A DNA stretch of 64,000 nucleotides from the NCBI RefSeq assembly GCF_963675165.1, contig NC_087391.1, positions 3,119,001 through 3,183,000 of the forward strand, given 5' to 3'. Source of the DNA: Halichondria panicea (lineage: Eukaryota; Porifera; Demospongiae; Suberitida; Halichondriidae). Position 1 is the stretch's first letter, and each line of letters opens with the position of its first letter. Of this stretch, positions 22,644 through 37,192 are shown in pieces. A model generated the notes under the pieces. That model ran no database searches and had not been told where the DNA came from. It worked only from the letters and a program-made list of their open reading frames with translations. A program made the position numbers and the translations under genes.

Positions 22644-22744
22644 ATTAATAGCACTCATAAAACAAGCACTGGCAAGGTTAATAGCACTCGGCTACGCCTC
22701 GTGGAATTAGTATCCTTGCCATTGCTTGTTACTCGTGCTATTAA
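22644..22744. repeat. Foldback hairpin
   Basis: ATTAATAGCACTCATAAAAC-type left arm (22644-22677) pairs imperfectly with 22714-22744. The inner CGAGGCGTAGCCGAG-type core makes a second short stem. The distal 17 bp (GTTACTCGTGCTATTAA) is tandemly duplicated at 22728-22744/22745-22761. Confidence 0.65.
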
Positions 22745-23355
22745 GTTACTCGTGCTATTAATCCATATTGCCATACTATTAATTATACAAATCCGATTCC
22801 TTACGTATATGCCGCTTGTGCCAATAAATGCACTTTTCAATGTAGAATGATATACAAGTATTCATAAGCTTACCTCATCAGCAGCTGATTCTGTGATGAT
22901 ACCCTGAACCAACAAAAAAATGATTTTCAATGTTTATTGCTAGCTAAATATAATTACAGATGTGTTTAGGGGCCTACATACAATACTAGTGGGAGTTAAA
23001 TCTAGCTAGATGTCTTATGGACAATAGATGCAGATGGCTAGGCGTTATTTTAATTTTAACTAGATCTAGCAAGCGATCCAACAAATTATAGCTAATCTTA
23101 AGAACTCTTACCTTAGTATTCACTAACCAGGCAACTCTCTTATTCACGTACGCTGCACATGCTGCATCCACACAGCTAGATTGCTAAAGCAGTACAGCAA
23201 GTTTCAAGCACAAGGCCTAATAATAAAAATGAAGCTCAGTATCACGTGAGTGGTAAACCACGAGTGGGCGGAAACCATGGTTACCGTGGGGGCGGAGCTT
23301 CGAATTCGCCAAGTCAGCAATAATTAAATGTCCCAGTCCTTAATGCACCTGAGTA

Positions 23356-24277
23356 CCCTTAAGGTCTCTGCGCACTTAGGCCCGGGTCCAGATTTCAACA
23401 CCAAAATTTACACTATGTTCATACTGCTGTATTATTTGCAATATACAGTGTATGCTGCATCAAAATGATCCAAAATGAAGCTCAATGTTTTCTTTTTCCA
23501 AAAAACTACTTAGCTTAATTCAATTATGCTAATTAGTCCCATAAACGGTGATGACGTCATGCCACTTTCAGAAAGAGAACTGCAAATACGGCGTTGAAGA
23601 TGCCAAGATCAAGCTTCAAAAACAAGGCTAGATGAACATCTCATAGCTAGGTACTAGTATCCTTGATGGGAAGAGTAAGAGTTATTGTATTCTTGAGATA
23701 CACAAAATAGCCTACCTCTAGAGTGGCTGTCAGAGCTAAAGAAGCTAGCATAGCTAAGAAAGTTTTGGACATTTTTACTTCCCATCAAGAAAACATAATC
23801 ATAACAACATACTCTATCTTTTGAGGGCCTAAACAGCTACTCTTACCTTGTTTAAGTCCGCCGTATTTGTTGCCAAAGATAATCTATAATAGTTCTAGCA
23901 GCTAGCTAAGCAAATACATTGACCTTATGACGTCATGTGCAATGAATAACATTAATAAACATTATGAATCTCATTAACACTACATGATCTACATCATCTA
24001 CATAAAATGTAGGCAATGAATAAAATTAATCTTATCAGTGCCTGACCCAGGCCTTAACTGCGCAGAGGTTCACTGCAAGAAAATAGAAACTAGTTGATAT
24101 CTATGCAGCAGTAAACTTGTTGAAGGTAAGCCGGCAACCAGCTATTGACCAAACGAGCGACTCTATCCACAAGAAAAATATTCAGACCCAGTACTAAATA
24201 GGATACTACATATACTATAGAGCTCAAATACTTTGGAATGCCCTTATACAATTATATCTTACCTCAATGGACAGTGC
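23356..24277. other. Non-coding, no feature recognised
   Basis: AT-rich sequence with no supported exon, RNA gene or element end. Confidence 0.4.
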
Positions 24278-24281
24278 TCCT

Positions 24282-25446
24282 GTATGGGGTGTTATCTGTG
24301 TCAAAATTACTATGACAATGTACACGCGTGCATTCATATGCACATTACAATATGCTTGCCAACATCCATATGCATATGCACGTTACAACCTGCATGCATG
24401 CAACATGCATTTGCACCTTACAATATGCATGCATGCCAACATGCATGTCAACATAATATATACACATTACAACATGACGTTACACAAGTCAATAATAATT
24501 ACATAGTATGCATGTGCATGTATACTACACATTACACAGTATGCATGTATCCGGATATTGAGAGTAATTATACTGTAATTTTGTAGGCAGAAAGGGTGGA
24601 GTCTAGATTATGTGGTCATTGGGTCAAAGTGCAAGTGCTCATTATATATAATAGGTCTCGTTGGGGTCTCGTTGGCGCGAGTAATCTTGTCAGCCATTTA
24701 TATCACAGCTATAACTAGCTAGCTATACAGTCTGATACACTGTCGGTACTTTTTCTTCTTCCTTATTTTTCTCGCCTCCAGATTTGGAGAGTAGCCAACG
24801 AGGGCAGATTATATTTAGAAGCCCACTCTCCACGTTGTCGGTACATGTGGAGTGGGCTTATATTTTTACCGCGCATGCAAAATCAAGTCAAGATGTCATG
24901 CGTCAAGATGTCATGCGGTTGTCTTTTCCAGCTCAAATTGGAGTCTTGTGGAGGAGTCATCCACAATAAATGTTGTGTGTGCCAACCAGTCTACCAATCA
25001 TTATTACATGGACATGTATATATATATGCATATTATTGGGTGTAAGTGTTTATGCTGCCGGAGGTATAATTATTGACATCCCCATGCATGCATGCAGCTG
25101 TAATAATTATATGCATGTTGCATGCATGCATATTGTAACGTGCATATGCATGTTGCATGCATATTGTAACGTGCATATGGATGTTGACATGCATATTGTA
25201 TGTGCATATTGTAACGCATGTTGACATGCATATTGTATGTGCATATGCATGTTGACATGCATATTGACATGCATAATTATTGTAACGTGCATAATGCATG
25301 TTGACATGCATATTGTATGTGCATATGCATGTTGCATGCATATTGTAACGTGCATAATGCATGTTGACATGCATATTGTAACGTGCATATGAATGCACGC
25401 GTGTGTACATTGTCATAGTCATTTTGACACAGATAACACCCCATAC
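24282..25446. mobile_element. ATGCAT-rich foldback element, 4-bp target duplication
   Basis: The terminus GTATGGGGTGTTATCTGTG (24282-24300) recurs inverted at 25428-25446. TCCT flanks both sides (24278-24281, 25447-25450). Homology continues through a TATGACAATGTACAC block into arms made of short variable repeats around GCATATTGTAACGTGCATAT and ATGCATGTTGACATGCATAT. The central 24560-25085 is unique, with a CCCACTCTCCAC/GTGGAGTGGG hairpin near 24826-24860 and a 15-bp tandem duplication at about 24891. No transposase is recognised. Confidence 0.8.
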
Positions 25447-25726
25447 TCCTGAGCTCCAGTCAGCAACATCAACTGTAGATTCAACTTAACCAGCTTAGTG
25501 CCTACTTTGTTACTGATGTCATTCCCTGCATTTGTTTGTGCCTATGTTAATAATTAATACTGACTGCACTGTGATCGTGAAAAGAGTAAACACTAGTTGG
25601 GTGGAGACCACCCACCCACCCACCACGTGATGATCCTCATCAACTTCGGTGAACTTAATCGATCCCCAACTTTCGCTACTCGTTAGTTTGGAACCCCCCC
25701 TTTCATTTTTCCTGGATCCGCCACTG

Positions 25727-25919
25727 TGTGTGTGTGTTGTGTATGTGTGTGGGGGGGTGTGCACGGTGTGTGTGTGTGGTGGGGGGTGTGCACGCCGTGT
25801 GTGTTGTGTGTGTATGTGCACGCCGTTTGTGTGTGTGTGTGTGTGTGTGCACGCCGTTTGTGTGTGTGCGGGGGGTGGGGGGTGTGCACGCCGTGTGTGT
25901 GTGTGTGTTTTGTGTGTAA
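25727..25919. repeat. GT minisatellite island 2
   Basis: GT-rich on the plus strand with GTGTGCACGCCGTGTG units, the complement of the main array motif. It abuts the hAT-like terminus at 25726 and may be the continuation of island 1. Confidence 0.85.
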
Positions 25920-26028
25920 GGTATCACGACATCTCTTCCACCAACCACAATAAGATGTTGAGGTTGTCGGACAGGTTGGGAGGGTTGGCAGTAGACGGTG
26001 TGGTTGGTGGAAGAGATGTCGTGATACC
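25920..26028. repeat. 30-bp perfect hairpin
   Basis: GGTATCACGACATCTCTTCC and the next ten bases (25920-25949) pair perfectly with 25999-26028 around a 49-bp loop. The right arm belongs to the first unit of the tandem tract that follows; the left arm is an inverted copy of the same phrase. Confidence 0.85.
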
Positions 26029-29000
26029 TTCGTTTTTGAGGGATATTCATCACTCTATTTCCATGAACCACTACCACCTCCTTCAGCCGGCCTTTACATT
26101 ATACTTGGTAGCAAATTGGGCATGAATTAAGTAGTGAACAAGGGAGTGTGAACAAGGGAGTGTAAATTGATTTGCCAGAAACAGTAACGGGGACAGACAC
26201 ACTAAACACAAGCAGGACGTGTGAAAAAGACTTGCGTGACTAAACACAAGCAGGACAGTGTGCGTGTGACTCTCCGCTGGTACCATTTTTATTCCTTTTC
26301 CAGGAGCCACGAGTTGCAGGTACCTGAGAAGTTATTAAGCGAGTAATATTAGGTATTTTCTTTGCTTTTCTTTGCTTGAGAAAACCACGTAACAAACGAC
26401 TGCAAGACTTCTGCTGCAGCAAAACTGAATTGTGCCAAAAGATCACCAATTGGGGCAAGTGCTTTCAGAGCAAAACTTACCACTGGTAACCAAATGTGAC
26501 AGAAGAACTTATTCCAACCAGGAGCAGGCAAGACTCTTTAACAAGACAAATTGCTTTAAAAGTTCCATCATCAATCCCATAGCTTGAGCATTGTCTTGTT
26601 GAGGTCTTATTCAGCTCAGACAGGTTGGGAGGGTTGGCAGTAGACGGGAAAGATTCTTGTAGTTGGTGGAAGAGATGTCGTGATACCTTTGTTTTGAGGG
26701 ATATTCATGACTCTATTTCAATGAACCGGGTTTTTCTTTGCTTGTTGAATCATCCAGAGCATGGAAACCACCTCCTTCAGCCGGCAGTGACACATGCTTT
26801 GATAGCAAACATTGTACTTGGTAGCTTTGCTCAAATTGGGCATGAATTAACTAACGGTAGTGATGAGGGAAAATGTAATTGATTGCCATACTACCTCCAG
26901 AAACTAACGGGGACATACACTAAACACAAGCAGGAAAGCTGCGCACCAACTAAATTGCAAATGCCAAGAGATTACCAATTCAGGCAAGTGCTATCCGAGC
27001 AAAACTCTTTAACAAGTTAAAACTTTCATCATCATCATCAATCCCATAGCTTGAGCATTGTCTTGGAAACTTGGCAAATAAGTATCAGTTTCAGTTGTTG
27101 TTGAGGAGAGTTGGCGGTAGATGGGAAAGATTCTTGTGGTTGGTGGAAGAGATGTCGTGATACCTTCGTTTTTGAGAGATATGGGTTACGGTTTTAGGGC
27201 TAACCCATGAACCATTTATGGCCTGCCTTTTCCAGTGACACACTGCTCTTTGATAGCAGACATTGTACTTGGTAGCTTTTCTCAAATTGGGCATGAATTA
27301 ACTAATGGTGAACAAGGGAATGTAATTGATTGCCATACTACCTCCAGAAACTAGAAACTACAGGGACAGACACTAAACGCAAGCAGTAAAGTGTGCACGT
27401 GGGAGCATAGATGAAGAAGACTTGTGTGATTGCTGGTACCATTTTTATTCGTTTTCTAGGAGGCACACCGCCTTTACGGCCACGAGCTGCAGGCACCTGA
27501 GAAGTTATTGAGAAGTTATTAAGCGAGCAATGTTAGGTATTTTCGTAACAAACGACTGCAAGACTCCGTATCTTCTGCTGCAACAACTGAATTTCAGCAA
27601 CTGAATGAGTACAAATACCAAGAGATCACCAATTGGGGCTAGTGCTATCAGAGCAAAACTGGCCACTTTTTTTCCAAATCAGTATCAGATGTTGAGGTCT
27701 TATTCAGCTCGGACAGGTTGGCAGTAGACGGGAAAGATTCTTTTGGTTGGTGGAAGAGATGTCGTTTTTAAGAGATATTCATGACTCTATTTCCATGAAC
27801 CATTTACGAAGGGCACGGGTTTTTCTTTGCTTGTCGAATCATGGAAACCACCTCCTTCAGCCGGCCTTTTCCAGTGACACACTGCCCTTTGATAGCGTAC
27901 TTGGTAGCTTTTCTCAAATTGGGCATGGTGAACAAGGGAGTGTAATTGATTGCCCTACTACCTCCAGAAACAGTAACAGGCCAGAAACAGTAACAGGGAC
28001 AGACACACTTAACACAAGCAGGCAGATGAAAATGACTTGCATGACTAAACACAAGTGTGCACGTGGGAGCATAGATGAAAAAGACTTGCGTGACTCTTCG
28101 CTGGTACCATTTTTTTATTCTTTTTCTAAAAGGCACACCGCCTTACGGCCACGAGGTGCAAGTTATTAAGCGAGTAATAATAGGTATTTTTTTGCTTGAG
28201 AGAACCATGTAACAAGACTCCGTAATCTTCTGCTGCAGCAACTGAATTGCAGCAACTGAATGAGTACATAATTATGCCAAAAGATCACCAATTGGGGCAA
28301 GTGCTCTCAGAGCAAAACTGACCACTCCTTTTTCTGGTAACCAGATGTGATAAAAGAACTTATTCCAACCAGTCTTTAAACTTCCATCATTATCAATCCC
28401 ATAGCTTGAGCATTGTCTTGGAAACTTGGCAAATCATGTTGAGGTCTTATTCAGCTCAGACAGGTTGGGAGGGTTGGCAGTAGACGGGAAAAATTCTTGT
28501 GGTTGGTGGAAGAGATGTCGTGATACCTTCGTTTTGAGGGATATTCATGACTCATTTCCATGAACGATTTATGAAGAGCCCGGGTTTTTCTTCGCTTGTT
28601 GAATCATCCAGAGCACCTCTTCCAGTGACACACTGCTTTGATAGCAAACATTGTACTTGTTAGCTTTGCTCAAATTGGGCATGAATTAACTAATGGTGAA
28701 CAAGGGAATGTAATTGATTGCCATACTACCTCCAGAAACTACAGGGACAAGACACTAAACACAAGCAGTAAAGTGTGCACGTGGGAGCATAGATGAAGGA
28801 GCATAGATGAAAAAGAGTTGTGTGATTGCTATTTACGAAGGGCCCTGGTTTTTCTTTGCTTGTCGAATCATCCATAGCATGGAAACCACCTCCTACAGCC
28901 TGCCTTTTCCAGTGACACACTGCTCTTTGATAGCAGACATTGCACTCAGTAGCTTTTCTCAATTTGGGCATGAATTAACTAAAGGTGGTGAACAAGGGAG

Positions 29001-29170
29001 TGTAATTGTTTGCCCTACGTACTAACTCCAGAAACAGTAACAGGCCACAAACAGTAACAGGGAGAGACACACTAAACACAAGCAGGAGAGTGCACGTGGG
29101 AGCAAAGATGAAAAAGACTTGCGTGACTCTCCCGCTGGTACCATTTTTATTCCTTTTTAAACATTAATTT
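25950..29170. repeat. Degenerate tandem repeat, five to six units
   Basis: The phrase TTGGCAGTAGACGG occurs near 25988, 26635, 27110 (variant), 27719 and 28475, giving unit spacings of about 650, 475, 610 and 755 bp. Each unit repeats the same order: AAGAGATGTCGTGATACC, ATATTCATGACTC, CATGGAAACCACCTCC, TCAAATTGGGCATGA, GAACAAGGGAGTG, ACACTAAACACAAGCAGG, GCTGGTACCATTTTT, GATCACCAATTGGGGC and CATAGCTTGAGCATTGTC. Units differ by deletions and short insertions. A partial unit closes the tract at about 28807-29160. No reading frame is conserved across units, so I treat it as a satellite rather than a gene family. Confidence 0.8.
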
Positions 29171-31700
29171 AAGTGAGTGAGCTAGTAACGCAAAAACAGT
29201 TGACACAATTTCTCCCACACAAATGATACTTTTTGTATACTCTCAAATACACATACTCTCAACACATCACACCACTGACGCACGGCGTGCACACACCCCT
29301 CGTGCACACACCCCTCACACACACACAGCGTGGACACACCCCCGCATGCACACACGGCATGCACACCCTCCCCCCCACACACAACACACACATACACACA
29401 CAACACACATACAAACACACACACATCACACTACACACACACAAACACACACATACACAACCTCCCTCCACACACACACTCGGCGTGCACACACACCCTC
29501 ATACACATACGGCTTGCACACACGGCGTGCACACACCCCCCAACACACACAAACACAAGAGAACACACACACACACACACACACAACACACACACCCCCC
29601 CACACACACACACACAACACACACACCACACACACACACGGCGTACACACCCCCGAACACACACACACACAACACACACACACACACACACACACGGCGT
29701 GCACACCCGGCCCCCACACGCAAACAATTCGTGCACACCTCCACACACACACACACGGCGTGCACACGACACACACACACACACCACACGGCGTGCACAC
29801 ACACACACAAAAGACACAAACCACACCACACATACACACCCCCTCCTCACACACCCCCTCCTCACACACACACACACGGCGTGCACACCCCCCCACATAC
29901 CGCCCCACACACAAACACACACACGGCGTGCACACACATACATCACACACACACCACACGGCCTGCACACACGACACACACACCTCCACACACACACACA
30001 CACTCCACACACAGACACACACACACACTCCACACACACACACACAACCCACACCACACGCACACGGCTAGTACACACCAAACACACGCACACATCACAC
30101 GGCCTGCACACTCCCTCCTCACACAGACACGCCGTGCACACACACACACACACACAGACACACAAAAGACACAAACCACACCACACATACTGCACACCCC
30201 CTCCTCACACACACACACGGCGTGCACACTCTCCCTACATACCGCTCCACACACACACAAATACGGCGTGCACACACACATACCACACACACACACACAC
30301 ACCAAACACCCCTCCACACACACACCCATCCACACACATACACACACTCCACACACAGACACACACACACACACAACACACCACACACACGGCTTGCACA
30401 CACCACACACACGCACATACCACACGGCACAAACACACACGGTGTCCCCCACACACGCACACATACGGCGTGCACACCACACACACACACACACACGGCG
30501 TGCACACCCCCCTCCACACACACACCACACACACGCACACACCACATGGCCTGCACACCACCTTTCCACACCACCACACAACACAAGGCATACACACCCC
30601 CCCACACACACAAACACACCACACACACATACACACCACACACACACACACACACACACAACACACACCACACACAAAGTACACACACACACACATACAA
30701 CACACACCACACACAACGTGCACACCCCCCCACAACCCCCACACACACACACAAACACAAACACGGCGTGGGCACACCACATACATACACACACAACACA
30801 CCACACACACTCCCCCTCCTCCCCCTCCTTCCACACACACATACACAAACACGGCGTGCACACCACACAAACACACACACAGCCTGCACACCCCATTGAT
30901 ACACACACACACACACACACACACATGCGTGCACACCCCATCCACACACACACACACACACACACACCCCCCCCACACACACAACACAGCGTGCACACCA
31001 CACACACACGGCTTGCACACACCACACACGCACACACCACACGGTGCGCACGGGCTCCACACACACACACACACATACGTGCACACACCCTCCATAAACA
31101 CACACACACACACACACATACACACACACACACACAGCTTGCACACCACACACACACTGCTTTAAAATGCCACATACACGTACGGCGTGCACACCCCCTC
31201 CACACACACATACACACACACACACACATACGTGCACGCCCCCTCCACGAATGCACACACACACACACCCACAAACGCGTGCACACACCCCACACACACA
31301 CAAACACACACACACAGCGTACACACACTCTCCCGATACACACAAACACGGCGTGCTCACCACACACACACACACAAAGCACACCACACATACAACACAC
31401 AACAACACACCACACACACAACGGCACCACACATGTGCACATACTACACGGCTACACACCCCCCCACACACACATATGGCGTGCACACACACACACAAAC
31501 ACACACACACACACACACAAAGCACACCACTCACACACACATACGGCGTGCACACTCCACATACAACACACAACAACACAACACACACACACACGGCACC
31601 ACACTCATGCACACACCACACGGCTTGCACACCCCCTCCCCACACACCAAACACGGCGTGCTCACCAGACACACACACACACACTTACACCACACACACA

Positions 31701-31762
<62 letters not shown>

Positions 31763-31917
31763 CACACCACACACACACGGCTTGCACACATCATGCACAC
31801 ATCATACACACGCACACACCACACGGCTTGCACACCCCCTCCCAACACACACCACACACGGCGTGCACACCCCCTCACACACACACACAAACACGGCGTG
31901 CTCACTACACACCACCA

Positions 31918-31953
<36 letters not shown>

Positions 31954-32284
31954 CACCACACACGCGTGCACACTCCTCACACACACACGGCCTGCACACC
32001 CCCTTCCAATACACACCACACGGGGTGCACACAAATACGGCGTGCACACCACACACACACATACAGGTGCACACCCCCACACACACACACACAGTTTGCA
32101 TACCACACACACAAACACACAAACACGGCGTGCACACCACACACACACACACACAGGCGTGCACACCCCCCTCCACACACATACCAAAAACACACACAGC
32201 GTGCACACCCCCCCTCCACACACCACACACACTCCCCTCCGCACATCACACACACACACACGGTGTGCACACCCCCTCCACCCT

Positions 32285-32321
<37 letters not shown>

Positions 32322-35300
32322 TGCACACCCCCTCCACAACACACACACACACACACACAACACTGCACACCCCCTCCTCACACACACCACACACACACGG
32401 TACCACACCGACACACACGCGTGCACACCCCCTCCACACACACACACACACACCACACACAGACACACACACACTCAAATCACCACACCACAGGGCATGC
32501 ACACCCCCTCCACACACACTCACACACACGTGCACACCCCCCACACACACATGCACAAACACGGCATGCACACCACACACACACGGTTTGCACACACCAC
32601 ACACAAGCACACACCACATGGCGTGCACACCTCCTCCACACACACACACACGTGTGCACACCCCCTCTTACACACACACACAAAAATACGGCATGCAAAC
32701 ACACACATGGCTTGCACACACCACACACACGCACACACCACACGGCCACTCCCCACACACAAACGCGGCATGCACACCCATACACCACACACACACGCGT
32801 GCACACCCCCCACTCACACACCACACACACACATCCACACGGTGTGCACAGCCCCTCCACACACACACACACACACACACACACATGCACACCCTCTCCA
32901 CACACACACACACAAACACGGCGTGCACACACACACACAAGGCTTGCACACACCACACACACGCACACACCACACGGCCACACCCCACAAACAAACACGG
33001 CGTGCACACCACCTCACTCCACACTCACATACACACACCACACACAGACACACACACACACCCCCCCACACGCGTGCACACCCCCCACACACACACCACA
33101 CCCACACATCCACACACGCATGCATACCCCCACATACACCCACACCCACACACGCGTGCACACCCCCTCCACATACACACACTCACTACACACACACACA
33201 CTCGCGTGCACACCCCCACACACACACACATATACAAACACGGCGTGCACACCAAACACACACGGCTTGCACACACCATACACAAGCACACACCACAGGG
33301 CGTGCACACCTTCTCCACACACACACGCGAGCACACCCCCTCCACATACACACACAAACACGTTGTGCACACACACACACACGGCTTGCACACACCACAC
33401 ACACACACGCACACACCACATGGCCACTCCCCACACACAAACACGGCATGCACACCCATACACCACACACAAACACGGCGTGCACCCCTACACACACACA
33501 CACACACACCACACACAGACACAAACACACATCCCACCCACGCATGCACACCCCACACACACACCACACACACACATCCACACGGCGTGCACACCCCCTC
33601 CACACACACACAAACGCGTGTACACTCTCTCCACACACACACAAACACGGCGTGCACACACCACACACACACACACCACACAGCCACTCCCCACACAAAC
33701 GCGGCGTGCACACCACATCCCCACACACAAACACGGCACTTTACACTCACATACACCCACACCCACACATGCATGCACACCCCCTCCACATACACACACA
33801 CAAACACACTCGCGTGCACACCCCCCCACACACACACACACAAACACGACGTGCACACCAAACACACACACACACACGTGCACACTACCTCACACACACA
33901 CAAACACGGCGTGCACACACACACACGGCTTGCACACACACGCACACACCACACGGCCACTCTCCACACTCAAACACGGCGTGCACACCCATACACCACA
34001 CACAAACACGGCGTGCACCCTACACACCACACTCCTACACACACACACACCACACACACACACATACACCCCCCACATACGCGTGAACACCCCCCACACA
34101 CACACAAACACCTCGTGCACACCCATACACCACACACAAACATGGCGTGCACCCCTACACACACACACACACACTACACACAGACACAAACACACATCCC
34201 CACACACGCGTGCACACCCCCCACACACACACACATCCACACGGCGTGCACACCCCCTCCACACACACACACGCGTGCACACTCTCTCCAAACACACACA
34301 AACACGGAGTGCACACACCACACACGCACACACCACACAGCCACTCCCCAAACAAACGCGGCGTGCACACCACATCCCCACACACAAACACGGCACTCCA
34401 CACTCACATACACACACCACACACAGACACACACACACACCTCCCACACACGCGTGCACACCCCCACACACACCACACCCACACACGCGTGCACATCCCC
34501 ACATACACCCACACCCACACACACGTGCACACCCCCTCCACATACACACACACAAGCACACTCGCGTGCACACCCCCCACACACACATACACAAACACGG
34601 CGTGCACACCAAACACACACGGCTTGCACACACCATACACAAGCACACACCACACGGCGTGCACACCTTTTCCACACACACACACACACACACGCGTGCA
34701 CACCCACTCCACACACACACACAAACACGGCTTGCACACACATGCACACACCACACGGCCACTCTCCACACTCAAACACGGCGTGCACACCCATACACCA
34801 CACACAAACACGGCGTGCACCCCTACACACATACTCCTACACACACACACACCACACACACAGACACACACACCCCCACACACGCGTGCACACCGCCCAC
34901 ACACATAACACATCTACACACGCGTGCACACCCCCACACACACCCACAAAAAAGCACACGGCGTGCACAACACACACACACAACACAAACTGCACACCCC
35001 CTCCTCACACACACCACACACACATGGCATCACACACAGACACACACACAAACCCCTCACACACGCTTGCACACCCCCCACACACACACCACGCATGCAC
35101 ACCCCCCCCACACACACCCACACAAACACGGCGTGCACAACACACACACACACAACACACACTGCACACCCCCTCCACACACACACACCACATGGCGTGC
35201 ACACCCCCTCCACACACACATACACTCACACCCACACACGCATGCACACCCCCTCCACATACACACACACACACACGAACACATACTCGCGTGCACACAC

Positions 35301-36317
35301 ACATACACAAACATGGCGTGCACACCACACACACACGGCTTGCATACACTACACACAATCTCACACCACACGGCGTGTACACACACACACGGCTTGCACA
35401 TACCACACACGCGCACACCACACGGCCACTCCCTACACACAAACAAGGCGTGCACACCCCTCCCCACACACAAACATGGCCCTCCACACACACACACACA
35501 CACCACACATAGACACACACACACCCCCACATACGCGTGCACACACACACCACACCCACACATCCACACACGCGTGCACACCACACTCACACAAACACGG
35601 CGTGCACAACACACACACACACACAACACACATTGCACACCCTCCTCACACACACCACACACACTACCTCCCCCCACACATACAAACACGGCGTGCACAC
35701 CAGACACACACACATACCACACACAAACACGGCGTGCACACCACACACACAGGGCCCCTCCACCCTCAACACACACACACACCCACATACACGTGCACAC
35801 CCCTCCACACACACCCACACACACGTGCACACCCCCCACACACACACACACAAACACAGCGTACACACCTCACACACGCACACATCACATGGCATGCACA
35901 CCCCCTCCACACACACACACCATACACACACACCCACACACATCACACACACACGGCACACACAGCACATACTACACACCCCCTCGTCACGCACCACACA
36001 CACACGGCCCCCCCACACACACAAACACGGCGTGCAAACCTCACACACACCACACAAAAATACAGCGTGCACACGCACACATCACATGGCCCCACATACA
36101 CACACACCCACACACGCGTGCACACCACTCCACATACACACACACAACCACACTCGCGTGCACACCACCCCCATACATACACACACACACACCCGTGCAC
36201 ACCCCCCACACACACACACAAACACGGCGTACACAAAACACACACACGGCACCACACACAAGCACACACCACACGGCGTGCACACCCCCTCCACACACAC
36301 ACACAGACACACACACA

Positions 36318-36333
36318 AACCCTAACCCTAACC
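36318..36333 (+). repeat. Telomere-type CCCTAA island 1 within the array
   Basis: AACCCTAACCCTAACC, 2.7 units of the animal telomere hexamer, sits between ACACACACA and GTGCACACCCC. The same island, with matching context, recurs at 44724-44739. Confidence 0.75.
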
Positions 36334-36959
36334 GTGCACACCCCTCACACACACACACGGCGTGCACACCCTCTCACACACACACACAAACACGGCGTGC
36401 ACATCACACACAAACACGGCACACACAACACACACTACATACCCCCTCCTCACACACCACACACACACGGCCCCCCCACACACACACACACAAACACGGC
36501 GTGCACACCCCCTCACACACACACACGTGCACACCCACACACGCGTGCACACTTCCCACACACAGACACAAACACGGCGTGCACATCACACACACACGGC
36601 ACACACAACACACACTGCATACCCCCTCCTCACACACCACACACACACACACGGGCCCCCCCACCTACACACACAAACACGGCGTGCAAATCACACACAC
36701 ACACACACAATCACGGCACACTCACACACACACGGTGTGCACATTCACTCACATACACACATACACGTGCACACCCACACACGCGTGCACACCACCCACA
36801 CACACACACACACCACACACACACAAACACGGCGTGCACACACGGCACACACAACACACAACACTGCACACCCTCTCCTCACACACACCACACACACACG
36901 GCCCCTCCCACACACACACAAACAAACACGGCGTGCACACCACACACACAAACACACAT

Positions 36960-37192
36960 ACCACACACACCCCCCACGCAAACACACAAACGCACCTCAC
37001 ACACGAATACATCACATACACACATACTCACCATACACACACACCCACACACGCGTGCACACCCCCTCCACAAACACACATACCACACACACCCCCCACG
37101 CAAACACACAAACGCACCTCACACACGAATACATCACATACACACATACTCACCATACACACACACCCACACACGTGTGCACACCCCCTCCA
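36960..37192. repeat. 122-bp tandem duplication inside the array
   Basis: ACCACACACACCCCCCACGC at about 36960 recurs at about 37082, followed in both by AACGCACCTCACACACGAAT and a CATACTCACCATACAC stretch. The second ~8 kb duplication copy (44.7-49.4 kb) lacks this block. Confidence 0.75.

Larger units (their letters stand above)
19752..23353. mobile_element. Possible full-length CTCAGG-ended element, 3.6 kb
   Basis: CTCAGGTGCATTAAGGACTG at 19752 and its exact complement ending at 23353 share even the variable GTGCA bases over 24 bp. TA flanks both sides (19750-19751, 23354-23355). The right subterminal part (TCAGCAATAATTAAATG) resembles the foldback family; the left one does not. No transposase frame was recognised inside, and two smaller CTCAGGGG elements occupy much of the interior. 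Pairing of the ends is inference. Confidence 0.5.
16863..25726. mobile_element. hAT-like ended block splitting a GT minisatellite (hypothesis)
   Basis: The left border reads CAGTGGCGGAGGGTCC at 16863; the right border, read inward on the minus strand, is CAGTGGCGGATCCAGG ending at 25726. Both are followed inside by a G-rich or C-rich run and face each other, as terminal inverted repeats do. The outside of both borders is GT repeat on the plus strand (16855-16862 and 25727-25734), compatible with an 8-bp duplication but uninformative in a microsatellite. A 22-bp block ATCCTCATCAACTTCGGTGA(AC) at 25633-25654 recurs inverted at 17701-17722. No hAT transposase was recognised inside. Two separate decayed hAT ends are the alternative. 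Confidence 0.4.

Noticed and set aside
36318-36333. An actual chromosome end
   Set aside because: Fewer than three hexamers, embedded in continuous array on both sides and duplicated 8.4 kb away. At most an interstitial relic.
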